From: Martinezella multihospitum
GTDB taxonomy: Bacteria; Pseudomonadota; Alphaproteobacteria; Rhizobiales; Rhizobiaceae
Reading direction: 5' to 3'
Assembly: GCF_900094585.1 (NCBI RefSeq)
Contig: NZ_FMAG01000001.1
Coordinates: forward strand, 1,192,530-1,256,529
DNA length: 64,000 bases
The notes under the pieces were generated by a model that was not told the origin of the DNA, did no database searches, and was given only the letters and a program-made list of their open reading frames with translations. Position 1 is the first letter of the stretch. Each line of letters begins with the position of its first letter. Of this stretch, positions 43,272 to 53,091 are shown in pieces. A program made the position numbers and the translations under genes.

Positions 43272-44474
43272 TCACCAGCTCCACATGGTTCCGTCCGAAA
43301 GTCGCGCAACGTCCAGATAGGCCTGCCGATACGGATATTTCTCGGCAGCCTTCTCGTCGATGTCGACGCCGTGACCCGGCTTTTCGCCGCTATAGAGATG
43401 GCCGTCCTTCAGATGCCATTCGTGCGGGAAGACATTCTTCGCCTCGTCGGGATGGAAGGCATATTCCTGAATTCCGAAATTCGGCACCCAGCGATCGAAA
43501 TGCAGTGCTGCCCCCATGGTGATCGGCGACATATCGGCAGCACCATGGCAGGCGGTGCGGATATGATAGAGGCCGGCGAGATCGGCGATGCGCCGCACAT
43601 GGGTGATGCCGCCGGCATGCAGCGGCGTCGTACGGATATAGTCGATCAGCTGTTCCTGGATCAGCTGCCGGCAATCGTGGATCGAGTTGAAGACCTCGCC
43701 GAGCGCGAGCGGCGTGGTGGAGTGCTGGCGGATGAGGCGGAAGGATTCCTGATTTTCGGCCGGAACGGCGTCCTCGAGCCAGAAGAGTCGGTGGCGTTCC
43801 ACCTCCTTCGCAAGCCCTGCCGCTTCCTGCGGCGTCAGGCGGTGGTGAACGTCGTGCAGCAGGTGGAGATCATAGCCGAAGCGATCGCGCAGATGGTCGA
43901 GAAGCTTCGGCAGGAACCGCAGATAGGTCGGCGTATCCCACAGCGTTTCGCGCGGCTTGTCTTCCGCCTGGGCCAGCGAGCCGACCTTTTCGACGCCGTA
44001 AGTGACCGGCAGGCCGGGAACTGCGCTCTGCACGCGGATCGCCTTCCAGCCCTGTTCCTTGAAGGCGGCAACCTTGTCACCGGTCTCTTCGATCGTCTCG
44101 CCGTTGGCATGCGTATAGGTCAGCATATGCGTGCGGCTGGCGCCGCCGAGCAGCTGGTAAAGCGGCATGTTGGCTGCCTTGGCCTTGATGTCCCACAGCG
44201 CGACGTCGATAGCGGCGATCGCCGCCATGGTGATCGGGCCGCGGCGCCAATAGGCGCCCTTGTAGAAATACTGCCAGATGTCCTCGATCTGCGATGCATC
44301 GCGACCGATGAGGCAGGGGACGAGGTGATCCTGAAGATAGGAGGTAACGGCCAGTTCGCGGCCATTCACCGTGGCGTCGCCGATGCCGTAAATCCCTTCG
44401 TCCGTCTCGATCTTGAGCGTGACGAAGTTGCGTCCGGGCGAGCAGACGATGACCTTCGCATTGGTGATTTTCAT
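43272..44474 (-). CDS. manD: D-mannonate dehydratase ManD (RspA-like, enolase superfamily)
   Basis: A 400-residue enolase-superfamily sugar acid dehydratase. The N-terminal capping domain starts [27 protein letters not shown]; the barrel shows metal-binding residues in [32 protein letters not shown] and LALGEVFNS, and the catalytic-His segment [19 protein letters not shown]. The ending [33 protein letters not shown] is typical of ManD/RspA. It dehydrates D-mannonate to 2-keto-3-deoxygluconate. It lies downstream of an MFS sugar-acid transporter gene and a divergent GntR regulator. Confidence 0.9.
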   Translation of the reverse strand: MKITNAKVIVCSPGRNFVTLKIETDEGIYGIGDATVNGRELAVTSYLQDHLVPCLIGRDASQIEDIWQYFYKGAYWRRGPITMAAIAAIDVALWDIKAKAANMPLYQLLGGASRTHMLTYTHANGETIEETGDKVAAFKEQGWKAIRVQSAVPGLPVTYGVEKVGSLAQAEDKPRETLWDTPTYLRFLPKLLDHLRDRFGYDLHLLHDVHHRLTPQEAAGLAKEVERHRLFWLEDAVPAENQESFRLIRQHSTTPLALGEVFNSIHDCRQLIQEQLIDYIRTTPLHAGGITHVRRIADLAGLYHIRTACHGAADMSPITMGAALHFDRWVPNFGIQEYAFHPDEAKNVFPHEWHLKDGHLYSGEKPGHGVDIDEKAAEKYPYRQAYLDVARLSDGTMWSW

Positions 44475-44504
44475 GGGAAACCTTTCTTGGTCTTAAAAAC
44501 GAAA

Positions 44505-45818
44505 TCAGGCCTTCGGATCGGGAATCTGCTCGATGCGGCCGAGGACGAAGACATAGGAGACGATGCCGATCGCCAGCATCACGCCGGCTAGAAGGAAGGC
44601 GCGGCTGAAGGACTGTGTTGCGCCGACGATGAAGCCGGTGATGATCGGTGCGGCGATGCCGGTGACGCTGTTCAGGAAGTTCATGATGCCGCCGACCGTG
44701 GCAGCGCCGCCCTTCGGGGCGATCAGCGCAGGAATCGACCATCCGGCCGGTGCCGCCGCGGCAAGGCCGCTCAGTGAAATGGTGATCCAGAGGATGGCCC
44801 AATAGGGATCGGCGGTGAGGCCGGCACCGACGACAGCAAGGCCCATCAGCATGCCGAAGACGATGATCGTCTTGCGAACCTTGGATTCGTCGTGGCCCTT
44901 GCGGATGAGATGATCGATCAGCCAGCCGCCGATCAGAAGATCCGACATCGTCGCGAAGATCCAGGGGATCGTCGTGAAACTTGCCGATTTCAGGATGTCC
45001 ATGTGCATCTCTGAGACCAGATAATTCGGCAGCCAGAAGATGAAGAGGGCGAAGGCATAGCCATAGGCGGCAAAGCCGATCGAAAGGCCCCAGACTTTGC
45101 GATTGCGCAGGAGATAGCCGAGCATGCCCACGGCGTTGGCGGAGGCTTCGCCTTCCTGGGCCGCGCCGCCCGCCTTAATATAGGCCCGCTCCTCGTCGGA
45201 AAGGTTTCTGTCGGCGCTCGGGTCGCGGTAAAACAGCCAGAATAGCGCGAAGAAGACGAAGCTGATGATCGCTGTCGCGATGAAACCGCCGCGCCAGCCG
45301 AAATGCAGCATCAGGAAAGCGACCAACGGAATGGCGATGACGTTGGAGAATTTCGCGGCCGCATCGAAGAGCGCGGTGGCCAGGCCCCGCTCATGGCGCG
45401 GAAACCAGTAGCCCGTAGCCTTCGAATTGGCCGGGAAGCCAGGAGTTTCGGCCACGCCGAGGAGCATGCGCGAGAGAAAGAGCGTCTGCATGCCTGTCGA
45501 GAAAGCCGTGATGATGGAGGCGACACCCCAGGAGAAGGTGCTCCAACGCATGACGCGTGTCACGCCGAAGCGGTCAAGCAGCATGCCGACGGGGATTTGC
45601 AGGAATCCGTAGGTCCAGCCGAAGGCGCTGAACAGGATGCCCATCTCTGCCGGGCCGATGTGAAAATCGTCCTGAATGAGCGGCGAAGCGACCGTCAGGT
45701 TCACCCGGTCGAAATAATTGACGAGAACGCCGAGCGCGAGAAGCGCACCGATCCACCAGCGTCGATTGGTGGATGGCCGGCGCATGGCGCCAACGGTCGA
45801 TGTGTGTTCGATTGTCAT
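44505..45818 (-). CDS. MFS transporter, anion:cation symporter (sugar acid) family
   Basis: A 437-residue 12-segment major facilitator. The ACS-family signature region reads RRWWIGALLALGVLVNYFDRVNLTVASPLIQDDFHIGPAEMGILFSAFGWTYGFLQIPVGMLLDRFG, with LSRMLLGVAETPGFPANSKATGYWFPRHERGLATALFDAAAKFSNVI in TM4-5, as in hexuronate and galactonate transporters. GAGGGAGGGATTT precedes ATG 45818. It lies 30 bp upstream of the mannonate dehydratase gene, so D-mannonate or a related hexuronate-derived acid is the likely cargo. Confidence 0.88.
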   Translation of the reverse strand: MTIEHTSTVGAMRRPSTNRRWWIGALLALGVLVNYFDRVNLTVASPLIQDDFHIGPAEMGILFSAFGWTYGFLQIPVGMLLDRFGVTRVMRWSTFSWGVASIITAFSTGMQTLFLSRMLLGVAETPGFPANSKATGYWFPRHERGLATALFDAAAKFSNVIAIPLVAFLMLHFGWRGGFIATAIISFVFFALFWLFYRDPSADRNLSDEERAYIKAGGAAQEGEASANAVGMLGYLLRNRKVWGLSIGFAAYGYAFALFIFWLPNYLVSEMHMDILKSASFTTIPWIFATMSDLLIGGWLIDHLIRKGHDESKVRKTIIVFGMLMGLAVVGAGLTADPYWAILWITISLSGLAAAAPAGWSIPALIAPKGGAATVGGIMNFLNSVTGIAAPIITGFIVGATQSFSRAFLLAGVMLAIGIVSYVFVLGRIEQIPDPKA

Positions 45819-45970
45819 AAATCCCTCCCTCAAAGAAATATCACGCTAGTAATCTGAAATTTCACATGAGGCAATGATTTTGATATAAGCAGCCAAAAGT
45901 CAATGCCGCTCTCTGTGAATCGGGCGGGAGAGACAGTGGTGAATTCGAGCGGGAAAAGATCGACAGCGCG

Positions 45971-46708
45971 ATGATGAAGAAGGAAAAGCAGTCTCGAAGC
46001 CTGTCGGAGGAGGCTTACGATCGCCTCGAAAGCATGATCGTTTCCACCGAACTGTTGCCGGGTGCGCGCTATACGATCCAGCAATTGCAGCAGCAATCCG
46101 GCCTTGGCCGTACACCGGTTCACGACGCGGTCAAGCGCCTTTCCGCCAACCAGCTCATCCATGTCAGCCCGCGCTCTGGCCTGCGGATCGCGCCGGTCAA
46201 TCTGGCGCAGGAGCGGACATTGCTTCCCTTGCGTACGGAAATGGAGGCGATTGCCTGCGGGCTTGCGACGGAGCGGGCGACGCCTCAGGATCACAAGATC
46301 CTCAGAATCTTCATTGCCGATCTGGAGGCTTCCAAGGCGGAACTCAGCCTTGAGCGGTTCAATGTCACCGATCGGCTATTGAACAGGGCAATCTTGACGG
46401 CATCCGGAGAGCCGTTGCTGGCAAACACCCTCATTCCACTCCAGACGCTCTATCGCCGCACCGGATGGATCTATCATACCTATCTCGGCCCTGGCGCTCC
46501 GATGGAGACGACTGTCGAGAGCCATATATCACTGCTGCGCTTCATCGTTTCGGGAGACTGCGTCCGCACGGAGAAGTTTGTGCGCGAGATGATGGAAGAC
46601 CTGGGCAATATGTTGTTGAAGGTGCGTCAGTCGATCGATCCGGCAACACTCGATGTTAGTCTGGCTGATATGGCCGTAAGAACTGGCGTTGCCGGCCCGA
46701 TCAACTGA
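45971..46708 (+). CDS. GntR-family (FCD domain) transcriptional regulator
   Basis: A 245-residue GntR regulator: N-terminal winged helix (LSEEAYDRLESMIVSTELLPGARYTIQQLQQQSGLGRTPVHDAVKRLSANQLIHVSPRSGLRI) and a C-terminal all-helical FCD-type ligand domain. It is divergent from the MFS/mannonate dehydratase operon across 152 bp, the classical layout for a sugar-acid-responsive repressor of that operon. The gap contains a short GAAATTTC palindrome near 45856, but I cannot assign an operator with confidence. Confidence 0.86.
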   Translation: MMKKEKQSRSLSEEAYDRLESMIVSTELLPGARYTIQQLQQQSGLGRTPVHDAVKRLSANQLIHVSPRSGLRIAPVNLAQERTLLPLRTEMEAIACGLATERATPQDHKILRIFIADLEASKAELSLERFNVTDRLLNRAILTASGEPLLANTLIPLQTLYRRTGWIYHTYLGPGAPMETTVESHISLLRFIVSGDCVRTEKFVREMMEDLGNMLLKVRQSIDPATLDVSLADMAVRTGVAGPIN

Positions 46709-46779
46709 TCGAGCAGGTATACCGGCAAATTCGACATGGGCGCCGGGCCAATGCGCCGCCTTGCGGCGGCGCTTTGGCG

Positions 46780-47886
46780 TCACGAATGTTGCAGGCTTCG
46801 TTCGGTGGCTTTGTCGGTCAGCCGGCGCCCACCGGCATCGAAAAGGCAGATCCGTTCCGTGCGCGGCTGCAGCCAGATCGTCTCCTCCGGTTCGATATCG
46901 AGCCGATCATGGAAGACGGTAACGATCGTCTGCCCGCCCACCGTCGCCGTTATATGCGTTTCGGAACCGAGTGGCTCGACGACGATCACGCGGGCGGGAA
47001 TGCCGGCATTTTCAGGCGCAAGCGTGAAATATTCCGGCCGGATGCCGTATACGCCTTCGGTGCCGGAAATCCTGGGAGCATGGTCGGGTAGGGGCAAAAG
47101 CACGCCTTCATTGGTCTTGAAGACAGGCCTTCCACCGTCAGTGTCGAAGCGCCCATTCAGGAGGTTCATGGCCGGCGAGCCGATGAAGGCGGCGACGAAG
47201 GTGCTTTGCGGATTGTCGTAAAGTTCGAGTGGTCGCCCGATCTGCTCGATATGGCCACCGTTCATGACGACGATGCGATCCGCCATGGTCATCGCCTCGA
47301 CCTGGTCGTGGGTGACGTAGATGGTCGTCGTCGCCAGACGCCGATGCAGACTCTTGATCTCGGCGCGCATGGCGACGCGCAGCTTCGCATCGAGATTGGA
47401 CAGGGGCTCGTCGAACAGGAAGACCTGCGGGTTGCGGACGATCGAGCGGCCCATGGCGACGCGCTGGCGCTGGCCGCCGGAGAGTTGGCGGGGATAGCGC
47501 CCGAGCAGGTCGGTGAGGCCGAGGATCTGCGCGGCATGCGCCACGCGCTTCTGCTTCTCGTCCTTGGATGCGCCGGCAAGCGTCAGCGAAAAGGCCATGT
47601 TTTCGGCCACCGTCATATGCGGGTAGAGCGCATAATTCTGGAAGACCATGGAGATGTCGCGTTCCTTGGGCGGCAGATTGTTGACGACGCGCCCGCCGAT
47701 GCTGATCGTGCCGCCGGTAATGTCTTCAAGGCCGGCAATCATTCTGAGCAGCGTGGATTTCCCGCAGCCTGATGGCCCAACGAGAACGACGAATTCGCCG
47801 TCGGCAATGTCGGCAGAGACACCGTGGAGAATTTCCACGGCGCCATAGGCCTTGCGTGCCGTATCGATGGTGACTGTCGCCATCAT
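46780..47886 (-). CDS. sugar ABC transporter ATPase (UgpC/MsmK/MalK type)
   Basis: A 368-residue ATPase of the CUT1 class: Walker [11 protein letters not shown]-loop [14 protein letters not shown], signature [16 protein letters not shown], Walker [17 protein letters not shown], switch His [12 protein letters not shown], and C-terminal TOBE-type regulatory domain (about 240-360). It is the last gene of the LacI-headed operon; its start overlaps the stop of the ADP-ribosylglycohydrolase-like gene by 4 bp. It energises the two permeases encoded upstream. Confidence 0.92.
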   Translation of the reverse strand: MMATVTIDTARKAYGAVEILHGVSADIADGEFVVLVGPSGCGKSTLLRMIAGLEDITGGTISIGGRVVNNLPPKERDISMVFQNYALYPHMTVAENMAFSLTLAGASKDEKQKRVAHAAQILGLTDLLGRYPRQLSGGQRQRVAMGRSIVRNPQVFLFDEPLSNLDAKLRVAMRAEIKSLHRRLATTTIYVTHDQVEAMTMADRIVVMNGGHIEQIGRPLELYDNPQSTFVAAFIGSPAMNLLNGRFDTDGGRPVFKTNEGVLLPLPDHAPRISGTEGVYGIRPEYFTLAPENAGIPARVIVVEPLGSETHITATVGGQTIVTVFHDRLDIEPEETIWLQPRTERICLFDAGGRRLTDKATERSLQHS

Positions 47887-49991
47887 ACCCCTCCGATCCG
47901 GATCTCGTTCGACGACAGGGCGCCTTCATGGACGAGCAGGCCGACGCCGCCGTCACGGAAGGCATCGGCAGCGGTATCTTCCGCCGTCACCGACACGCCG
48001 TCAGCCTCGAAGGTGATGCGCGCGCCCTGCGCCGAAACCTTCATGGCGATATGCTTGTCGAACTCGGTCTTGAAGGCAGTTTCGGCAAGAACCTTGGTGT
48101 CCTCGTCGCGCACCTTGACGATCTGCATCTTGCCGTCGCGCGTCACGCGGGCGCCATAGTAGCGGCGCAGGCCCTGGGCGCGGATGGCAAGGCCGCCGTA
48201 ATTGCCGAGGTGGATCATCACCTGACCCGAGGCCTGGTAGTCGGTCCATTGGCGCGTGCCATGGATGATGATGCCTTCGCCGCGGTTCTGCGCGATGCGG
48301 AAGGCGGCAGGGAAGCGCTTGGAGAAGAAGCTTGCGCCATTCACCCAGGCCATGCGCCAGAAGTCACCATCGCCGGCGGGACGCTTCAATGTCAGCTTGG
48401 GCGCGCCGTCCCAGCGGAGATAATCGACGAGCAGGCGGCCATCGGCACGCTTGCCGGTGCCGCTCATGGCGACGCCGATTTCGGCGATCGGCTGGCCGTC
48501 GGTCTCGGGAAGGACCCATTCGAGAACGGCCTCGGAGCCTGGCTCGAGGACGAGCGGAGCAGAGTCAATGTCCTTTAGCTGGTCGCGCCCGTCATAAACG
48601 CGGACACGCAAGCGCGCTTCGATTGTACCGCGGTTCTGCGCGTCGGCCTTGATACGTGCCTTCAGCGTCTGACCGGGATAGACAAGTGGTGTCGCCATCA
48701 GGTCGTAGGTGCGCATGTCGAGCATTTCGCGTGGCGAGAAGGTCGGCGTCGTCACTACGGCGCTTTGTGCTGGCCCGAGGGCTTCGTAATCGATCGTCAG
48801 CGCGCGGCCGCTTTCGAATTCGGTATTGCCGACCCGCACGCCGCTTGCCGCGTCGAGACCCGTCAATGGGCGGAAGCCCTGTTGGCTGCCCGGAAGCGAG
48901 AAATGAAACTGCGCACCATCCTTCGGGGCATCGAGCGACTGATGGCCGGCAAGCTGGAGACCGAGATTGGTCAGGAAATAAGCCTGCCGCACGGCATCGT
49001 TGATGGAATTGCCGCCGTCGGCCGAAGAGATCAGCATGCGGTCGGCGATGGGGCCACGGAAGTCCGGCCCTTCCGCCAGCCCGTCGAGGCCGTTCATGAT
49101 GCCGAGCAGGCAGCCGACATTGCCGGCATTGCAATCGGTATCCCAGCCCGACGTATTGACGATCATCTGCGCCTTCTGGAAATCGTGCGGTGCATAAAGC
49201 ACCGTCATGATCATCAGCGCGTGATTGGGCATGATATGGCAATTGCCGGGATATTTGTCGTAGCCGTAATGGTCCTGGATCTTCTGGCGGGTATCGCGCC
49301 AATCGGGATGAGCCTTGTGCCAGGCCCTGATGTCGGCAATCAGTTTGGCGATCTGGCTGTCGCTCGGGATCTGCTTCAGGCCGGTATCGATCAGATGGTC
49401 GATGTCGGAGGAGGTGAAAGCCTCGGCCTCCATCGCAGCCCACAGCATGGCGGCATAAACGGATTCGCCGTCGTGGCTGACCTTGCCGGCCTGTTCTGCA
49501 AGCTTGGCCGCGAGTTCCGGCTGGCCGGGCGCCACCATCGCCCATCCGTCGATGAAGATCTGCGCGCCGATCTGTTCGGCGACCCCCTGGCCATTGGTGG
49601 CGATCGAACCGGAATGCGGTGCGGGCACGCCCTTCTTCAGATTCAGCCAGGCGGTGTGTTCGGTGGAATTGCCATTGCCACCCCACCAGAGGATGGCGCG
49701 TTCCTCGACGATGTAGTTGAGCCAGGCCTTGCCGATTTCTTCGGCCGAGAGGTTCGGCTTGATACCATAGTCCTCCAAAGCGCGGATGAAGGTGAAGGTG
49801 CCGGCGACATCGTCGTCGGTGACGACGAGTGGCTGGTTCAGGCGCTCATGCACGTAATATTCGATAGGCCCGAGCTCTTCCATGATCCTCTGGTAGGTCC
49901 ATCCCTCGAAAGGACGGCCCAGATAGACGCCGACGAGCTTGCCCAGGACGCCAGCATAGACACGTTCGAGATAATCGTTCGGAAGCTGCAT
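47883..49991 (-). CDS. ADP-ribosylglycohydrolase-family protein with C-terminal lectin-like domain
   Basis: A 702-residue protein. Residues about 1-340 are an ADP-ribosylglycohydrolase (ARH) fold: [22 protein letters not shown], the metal-binding [11 protein letters not shown], and the second metal motif [22 protein letters not shown]. The rest is beta-rich, with a final segment resembling a concanavalin-like jelly roll ([28 protein letters not shown]). Family enzymes hydrolyse N- or O-glycosidic bonds to ribose-like groups. Inside a sugar ABC operon it more likely cleaves an imported glycoside or nucleoside-like compound than ADP-ribosylated protein. No signal peptide is seen. Confidence 0.83.
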   Translation of the reverse strand: MQLPNDYLERVYAGVLGKLVGVYLGRPFEGWTYQRIMEELGPIEYYVHERLNQPLVVTDDDVAGTFTFIRALEDYGIKPNLSAEEIGKAWLNYIVEERAILWWGGNGNSTEHTAWLNLKKGVPAPHSGSIATNGQGVAEQIGAQIFIDGWAMVAPGQPELAAKLAEQAGKVSHDGESVYAAMLWAAMEAEAFTSSDIDHLIDTGLKQIPSDSQIAKLIADIRAWHKAHPDWRDTRQKIQDHYGYDKYPGNCHIMPNHALMIMTVLYAPHDFQKAQMIVNTSGWDTDCNAGNVGCLLGIMNGLDGLAEGPDFRGPIADRMLISSADGGNSINDAVRQAYFLTNLGLQLAGHQSLDAPKDGAQFHFSLPGSQQGFRPLTGLDAASGVRVGNTEFESGRALTIDYEALGPAQSAVVTTPTFSPREMLDMRTYDLMATPLVYPGQTLKARIKADAQNRGTIEARLRVRVYDGRDQLKDIDSAPLVLEPGSEAVLEWVLPETDGQPIAEIGVAMSGTGKRADGRLLVDYLRWDGAPKLTLKRPAGDGDFWRMAWVNGASFFSKRFPAAFRIAQNRGEGIIIHGTRQWTDYQASGQVMIHLGNYGGLAIRAQGLRRYYGARVTRDGKMQIVKVRDEDTKVLAETAFKTEFDKHIAMKVSAQGARITFEADGVSVTAEDTAADAFRDGGVGLLVHEGALSSNEIRIGGV

Positions 49992-50023
49992 TGCTCACTC
50001 CATAGATTGTTTGGAAAAATCGC

Positions 50024-50857
50024 TCAGCCTTTGACCGAGCCGCCGGCCATGCCTTCGATGAAGCGCTTCTGCATGAAGACAAAAAGCACCACGACAGGCA
50101 CGACGATGATGAGGGCTGCGGCCATGATCTCGCCCCAGTCGGAGCTGTACTGGCCGGACAGCAGGAAGAAGGCGATGACGGCCGTCATGTTCTGTTGCTT
50201 CTGCAGGAAGGTCGTCGCGATCAGGAACTCGTTCCACGAATTCAGACCGATGATCAGCGCGACGGTCAGGATGCCCGGCGAGACGATCGGCAGCATCACC
50301 CGCCAGAAAACCTGCCAATGCGTGGCGCCGTCGACGATCGCTGCCTCCTCGAGCTCTTTCGGAACCGCAAGGAAATAGGTTCTGAGCAGCATCACGGCGA
50401 AGGGGCTGTAAAGCGCGGTATAGATCAGCGCCACGCCGAAGATGTTGTTGATGAGCCCGAGCTTGGCGAAGCCGAAATAGAGCGGGAAGATGTAGAGCTG
50501 GATTGGCGCGGTCGTCGTTGCGAGCAGGTAGAAGGTGAAGATCTTCCAGCTTTTGATCTTGCGGCGCGCGATCACATAGGCCGTCAGCGACGATGTCGTG
50601 CAGACGAGCGCAATCGTCGTGCCGGAGACGATCAGCGAGTTGATGAAGGTCTGCGAAAATTTCGCGTGGTTCCAGGCATTGGCGAAATTCTGCCAGCGGA
50701 TCGGCTGCGGCAGTCCGAGCGGGTTCTGCACGATCTGAGCCGCAGGCTTTAGCGAATTCAGCACCAGCAGCGCGATCGGAAAAAGCGCAAGGAAGGCAAA
50801 AATGGCCAGAAGAATATAGCAGACCCAAAGGGTCAGACGGCTTTCCACGAGCCTCAT
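50024..50857 (-). CDS. sugar ABC transporter permease (MalG type)
   Basis: A 277-residue inner-membrane permease with six hydrophobic segments (opening LTLWVCYILLAIFAFLALFPIALLVLNSLKPAAQI). The EAA coupling loop is ELEEAAIVDGATHWQVFWRVMLPIVSPGILTVALI. ATG 50857 overlaps the upstream permease stop by 4 bp (ATGA); a longer open frame upstream is out of frame with that gene and was rejected. It is the partner of the MalF-type permease. Confidence 0.92.
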   Translation of the reverse strand: MRLVESRLTLWVCYILLAIFAFLALFPIALLVLNSLKPAAQIVQNPLGLPQPIRWQNFANAWNHAKFSQTFINSLIVSGTTIALVCTTSSLTAYVIARRKIKSWKIFTFYLLATTTAPIQLYIFPLYFGFAKLGLINNIFGVALIYTALYSPFAVMLLRTYFLAVPKELEEAAIVDGATHWQVFWRVMLPIVSPGILTVALIIGLNSWNEFLIATTFLQKQQNMTAVIAFFLLSGQYSSDWGEIMAAALIIVVPVVVLFVFMQKRFIEGMAGGSVKG

Positions 50858-51699
50858 TGTTCGCCCTCCTTGGTTTGAATACGCACGTAAAAGAAAGTGC
50901 CGATCAGTCCGAATAGGCTGATGACGAGGGCCGCGGCCGCTGCTTGGCCGACATTGAGGTCGTAGAATGCCTTGCGATAGGCCAGCGTCGACAACAGCTC
51001 GCTGGAGAAAGCTGGGCCGCCTTGGGTCAGGATGTAGACGAAATCGAAGGCAAGGAACGACCAGATGACGGTCATGATCATCATCAGCGTGATCGTCGGC
51101 CGGATGCCGGGAAGCAGCACATAACGCATCATCTGGAAATAGGTCGCGCCTTCGATGCGGGCGGCCTCGATTTGTTCCTGCGGCACCTGGCGGAGTGCGG
51201 CAAAGAAGATGACGCTGAGAAAGCCCCACCAGTGCCAGAGGTCAACCGTTGCAACGCCGAACAGCGCGATCGGCGGCTGCGTCAGCGGATTGGGGATCGG
51301 CAACCCGTACTTCTTGAGGAGACCGAAGACGCCGGTCACCGGGCTATAGATCATGCCCTGCCAGATGCGGGCCGTGATCGCGGTGGCGATGACGACGGGC
51401 AGGAAGTAGATGACTTGAAAGAAATTGCTGCCACGGCGCACGATCAATAGCATCGAGGCGGCCAGCAAACCCATGAGGATCGGTACGATCAGGAAGACCA
51501 GCGTCCAGATGATGTTGTTGCCGAGCGCCAGCCAGAAGACGCGATCGGCAGCAAGCGTGCGAAAATTGTCGAGGCCCGCAAAGGTGGGCGGCGAAATGCC
51601 ATCCCAGTTGCAGAAGGCAAGCGCGACCGTCAGCAGAGCGGGCACGAGAACGATGACGATGTTGATGAGCATCGTCGGAACGAGATAAAGTCGGTGCAT
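50854..51699 (-). CDS. sugar ABC transporter permease (MalF type)
   Basis: A 281-residue inner-membrane permease with six hydrophobic segments, opening MHRLYLVPTMLINIVIVLVPALLTVALAFCNWDG, with EAA loop QEQIEAARIEGATYFQMMRYVLLPGIRPTITLMMIMTVIWSFLAFDFVYILTQGGP. GGAGGACAAC precedes ATG 51699. It lies 48 bp after the binding-protein gene and overlaps the second permease gene. Confidence 0.92.
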   Translation of the reverse strand: MHRLYLVPTMLINIVIVLVPALLTVALAFCNWDGISPPTFAGLDNFRTLAADRVFWLALGNNIIWTLVFLIVPILMGLLAASMLLIVRRGSNFFQVIYFLPVVIATAITARIWQGMIYSPVTGVFGLLKKYGLPIPNPLTQPPIALFGVATVDLWHWWGFLSVIFFAALRQVPQEQIEAARIEGATYFQMMRYVLLPGIRPTITLMMIMTVIWSFLAFDFVYILTQGGPAFSSELLSTLAYRKAFYDLNVGQAAAAALVISLFGLIGTFFYVRIQTKEGEQ

Positions 51700-51747
51700 G
51701 TTGTCCTCCGGAGAGGGCGGCGCCTTATGCGCCGCCCTGCGGCCAGA

Positions 51748-53067
51748 TCAGGTGCGGGCCGGAACGGCTGGTGCCTTGCCGGCATCGCGTTCCTGCTTGA
51801 AGGTCTCGTCGAGCTTCTTCAGGAAGTCGGCGGACGTGGTTTTCTTTAGCCAGACCTCTTCCATGCCGCTGACCAGATAAGTGTCCGTGGCAGGTGGCAG
51901 GAAGGTCCAGGTGGTGTAGCCGTATTTGCCTGCAGCGACCGCGGTGGCGAGTTCCTTCATCGCCGTCTCGTAAAGAGGCAGTACCTTGTCGGAAAGCTTG
52001 ACCTTGGAGAGATCGGCCAGGGGCAGGTTCCATTCGCCCTGCCAGACCGAATTCATCTTGCTGTAGTAGTCGTCCGTGAACATGTAGTCGAGAACGGCAG
52101 CGGCGCCATCCGCATTGCCTGACTTGGCGTTGATCGAGAGTGTCGAGCCGATGCCGAGCGCGAAAATCGGATCGCCTTTCTCGCTCGGGAAGCCGACGAA
52201 GCCGGGTTCCGCGTTATTTTGCGGGAAATAGGTCTGGACGTTGGTGAAATTCCATGTACCGGTCGGCGCCATGCCGGCCTGGCCGCTGGCGATCTGTGCG
52301 AAGGCCTGCTCCAGCGTCAGCGAGAAATAATTGTCGCCGAAATAGCCCTTGTCCCACCATTCGGCGAGCTTGTCGATCGAGTGGACGAAGGCAGGGTCTG
52401 TCCATGGGATGGCGCCCGTTAGCGCTTTGTAGACATTCTCGGGTCCCGCAATCGAGTTGATGGCGATCGAGACATAATGCTCGTTGGCCGGGCGCCAGTC
52501 GGCATTGCCGGCACCGAACGGGGTCAGGCCCTTGGCTTTCATCTCGTCGGCAAGCGCCTCGAAATCCGATATCGTCGTTGGCACCTTCCATTTGTTCTGG
52601 TCAAACAAGGTCTTGTTGTAGAAGAGGCCGAGCGTTTCGTATGTCTTCGCGAGCGCGTAGAGCTTGCCGTTGTAGCGGCCGAGATCGAGGAAGAGCGGCA
52701 GCAGACGCTCGTCCCATCCGTATTTCTTGGCGTAGTCGTCAAGCGGCATAAGCTGACCGGCCTGTGCCATTGCCGCGACATAACTCGGGCCGGCCGTGAA
52801 GACGACATCGGGGCCGGTGCCGGCCAGCATCGCGACGCGCAGCTGCTTGTCGAGATCCGAGCCGCGGAAGTCGATGCTAAGGAGGTCTTCAGGATGTGCC
52901 GCATTGAACGGGTCGATCAGAATGTTCTTGAGGTTATCCTGGTTCTCCGGCGAAGCGGATTCGTACCAGAAGGATATGGGCTTCTGATCCGCCGCGAAGG
53001 TGAAGCGGGACATAAGCGGCAGGGCGGCCAGGCCGAAGCCGGCTTTCAAAACTGTACGTCTGTGCAT
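51748..53067 (-). CDS. extracellular sugar-binding protein (ABC family 1), Tat-type signal
   Basis: A 439-residue family 1 solute-binding protein. The signal sequence MHRRTVLKAGFGLAALPLMSRFTFAAD carries twin arginines followed by T-V-L-K, suggesting Tat rather than Sec export. The mature part begins QKPISFWYESASPENQDNLKNILIDPFNAAHPE, with IASGQAGMAPTGTWNF and a typical mid-protein hinge. It captures the (unknown) carbohydrate ligand for the MalFG-type permeases encoded next. It is the first structural gene after lacI, with GGGAGGAGAAAAC before the ATG. Confidence 0.9.
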   Translation of the reverse strand: MHRRTVLKAGFGLAALPLMSRFTFAADQKPISFWYESASPENQDNLKNILIDPFNAAHPEDLLSIDFRGSDLDKQLRVAMLAGTGPDVVFTAGPSYVAAMAQAGQLMPLDDYAKKYGWDERLLPLFLDLGRYNGKLYALAKTYETLGLFYNKTLFDQNKWKVPTTISDFEALADEMKAKGLTPFGAGNADWRPANEHYVSIAINSIAGPENVYKALTGAIPWTDPAFVHSIDKLAEWWDKGYFGDNYFSLTLEQAFAQIASGQAGMAPTGTWNFTNVQTYFPQNNAEPGFVGFPSEKGDPIFALGIGSTLSINAKSGNADGAAAVLDYMFTDDYYSKMNSVWQGEWNLPLADLSKVKLSDKVLPLYETAMKELATAVAAGKYGYTTWTFLPPATDTYLVSGMEEVWLKKTTSADFLKKLDETFKQERDAGKAPAVPART

Positions 53068-53091
53068 CGGTTTTCTCCTCCCGATTTGATT

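Noticed and set aside
48765..50378. 537-residue plus-strand frame over the ADP-ribosylglycohydrolase gene
   Set aside because: Antisense shadow spanning two genes of a tightly overlapping minus-strand operon.
50858..51229. N-terminal extension of the MalG-type permease frame
   Set aside because: The extension lies over the MalF-type permease gene in another frame; the true start is ATG 50857 with a 4-bp overlap.
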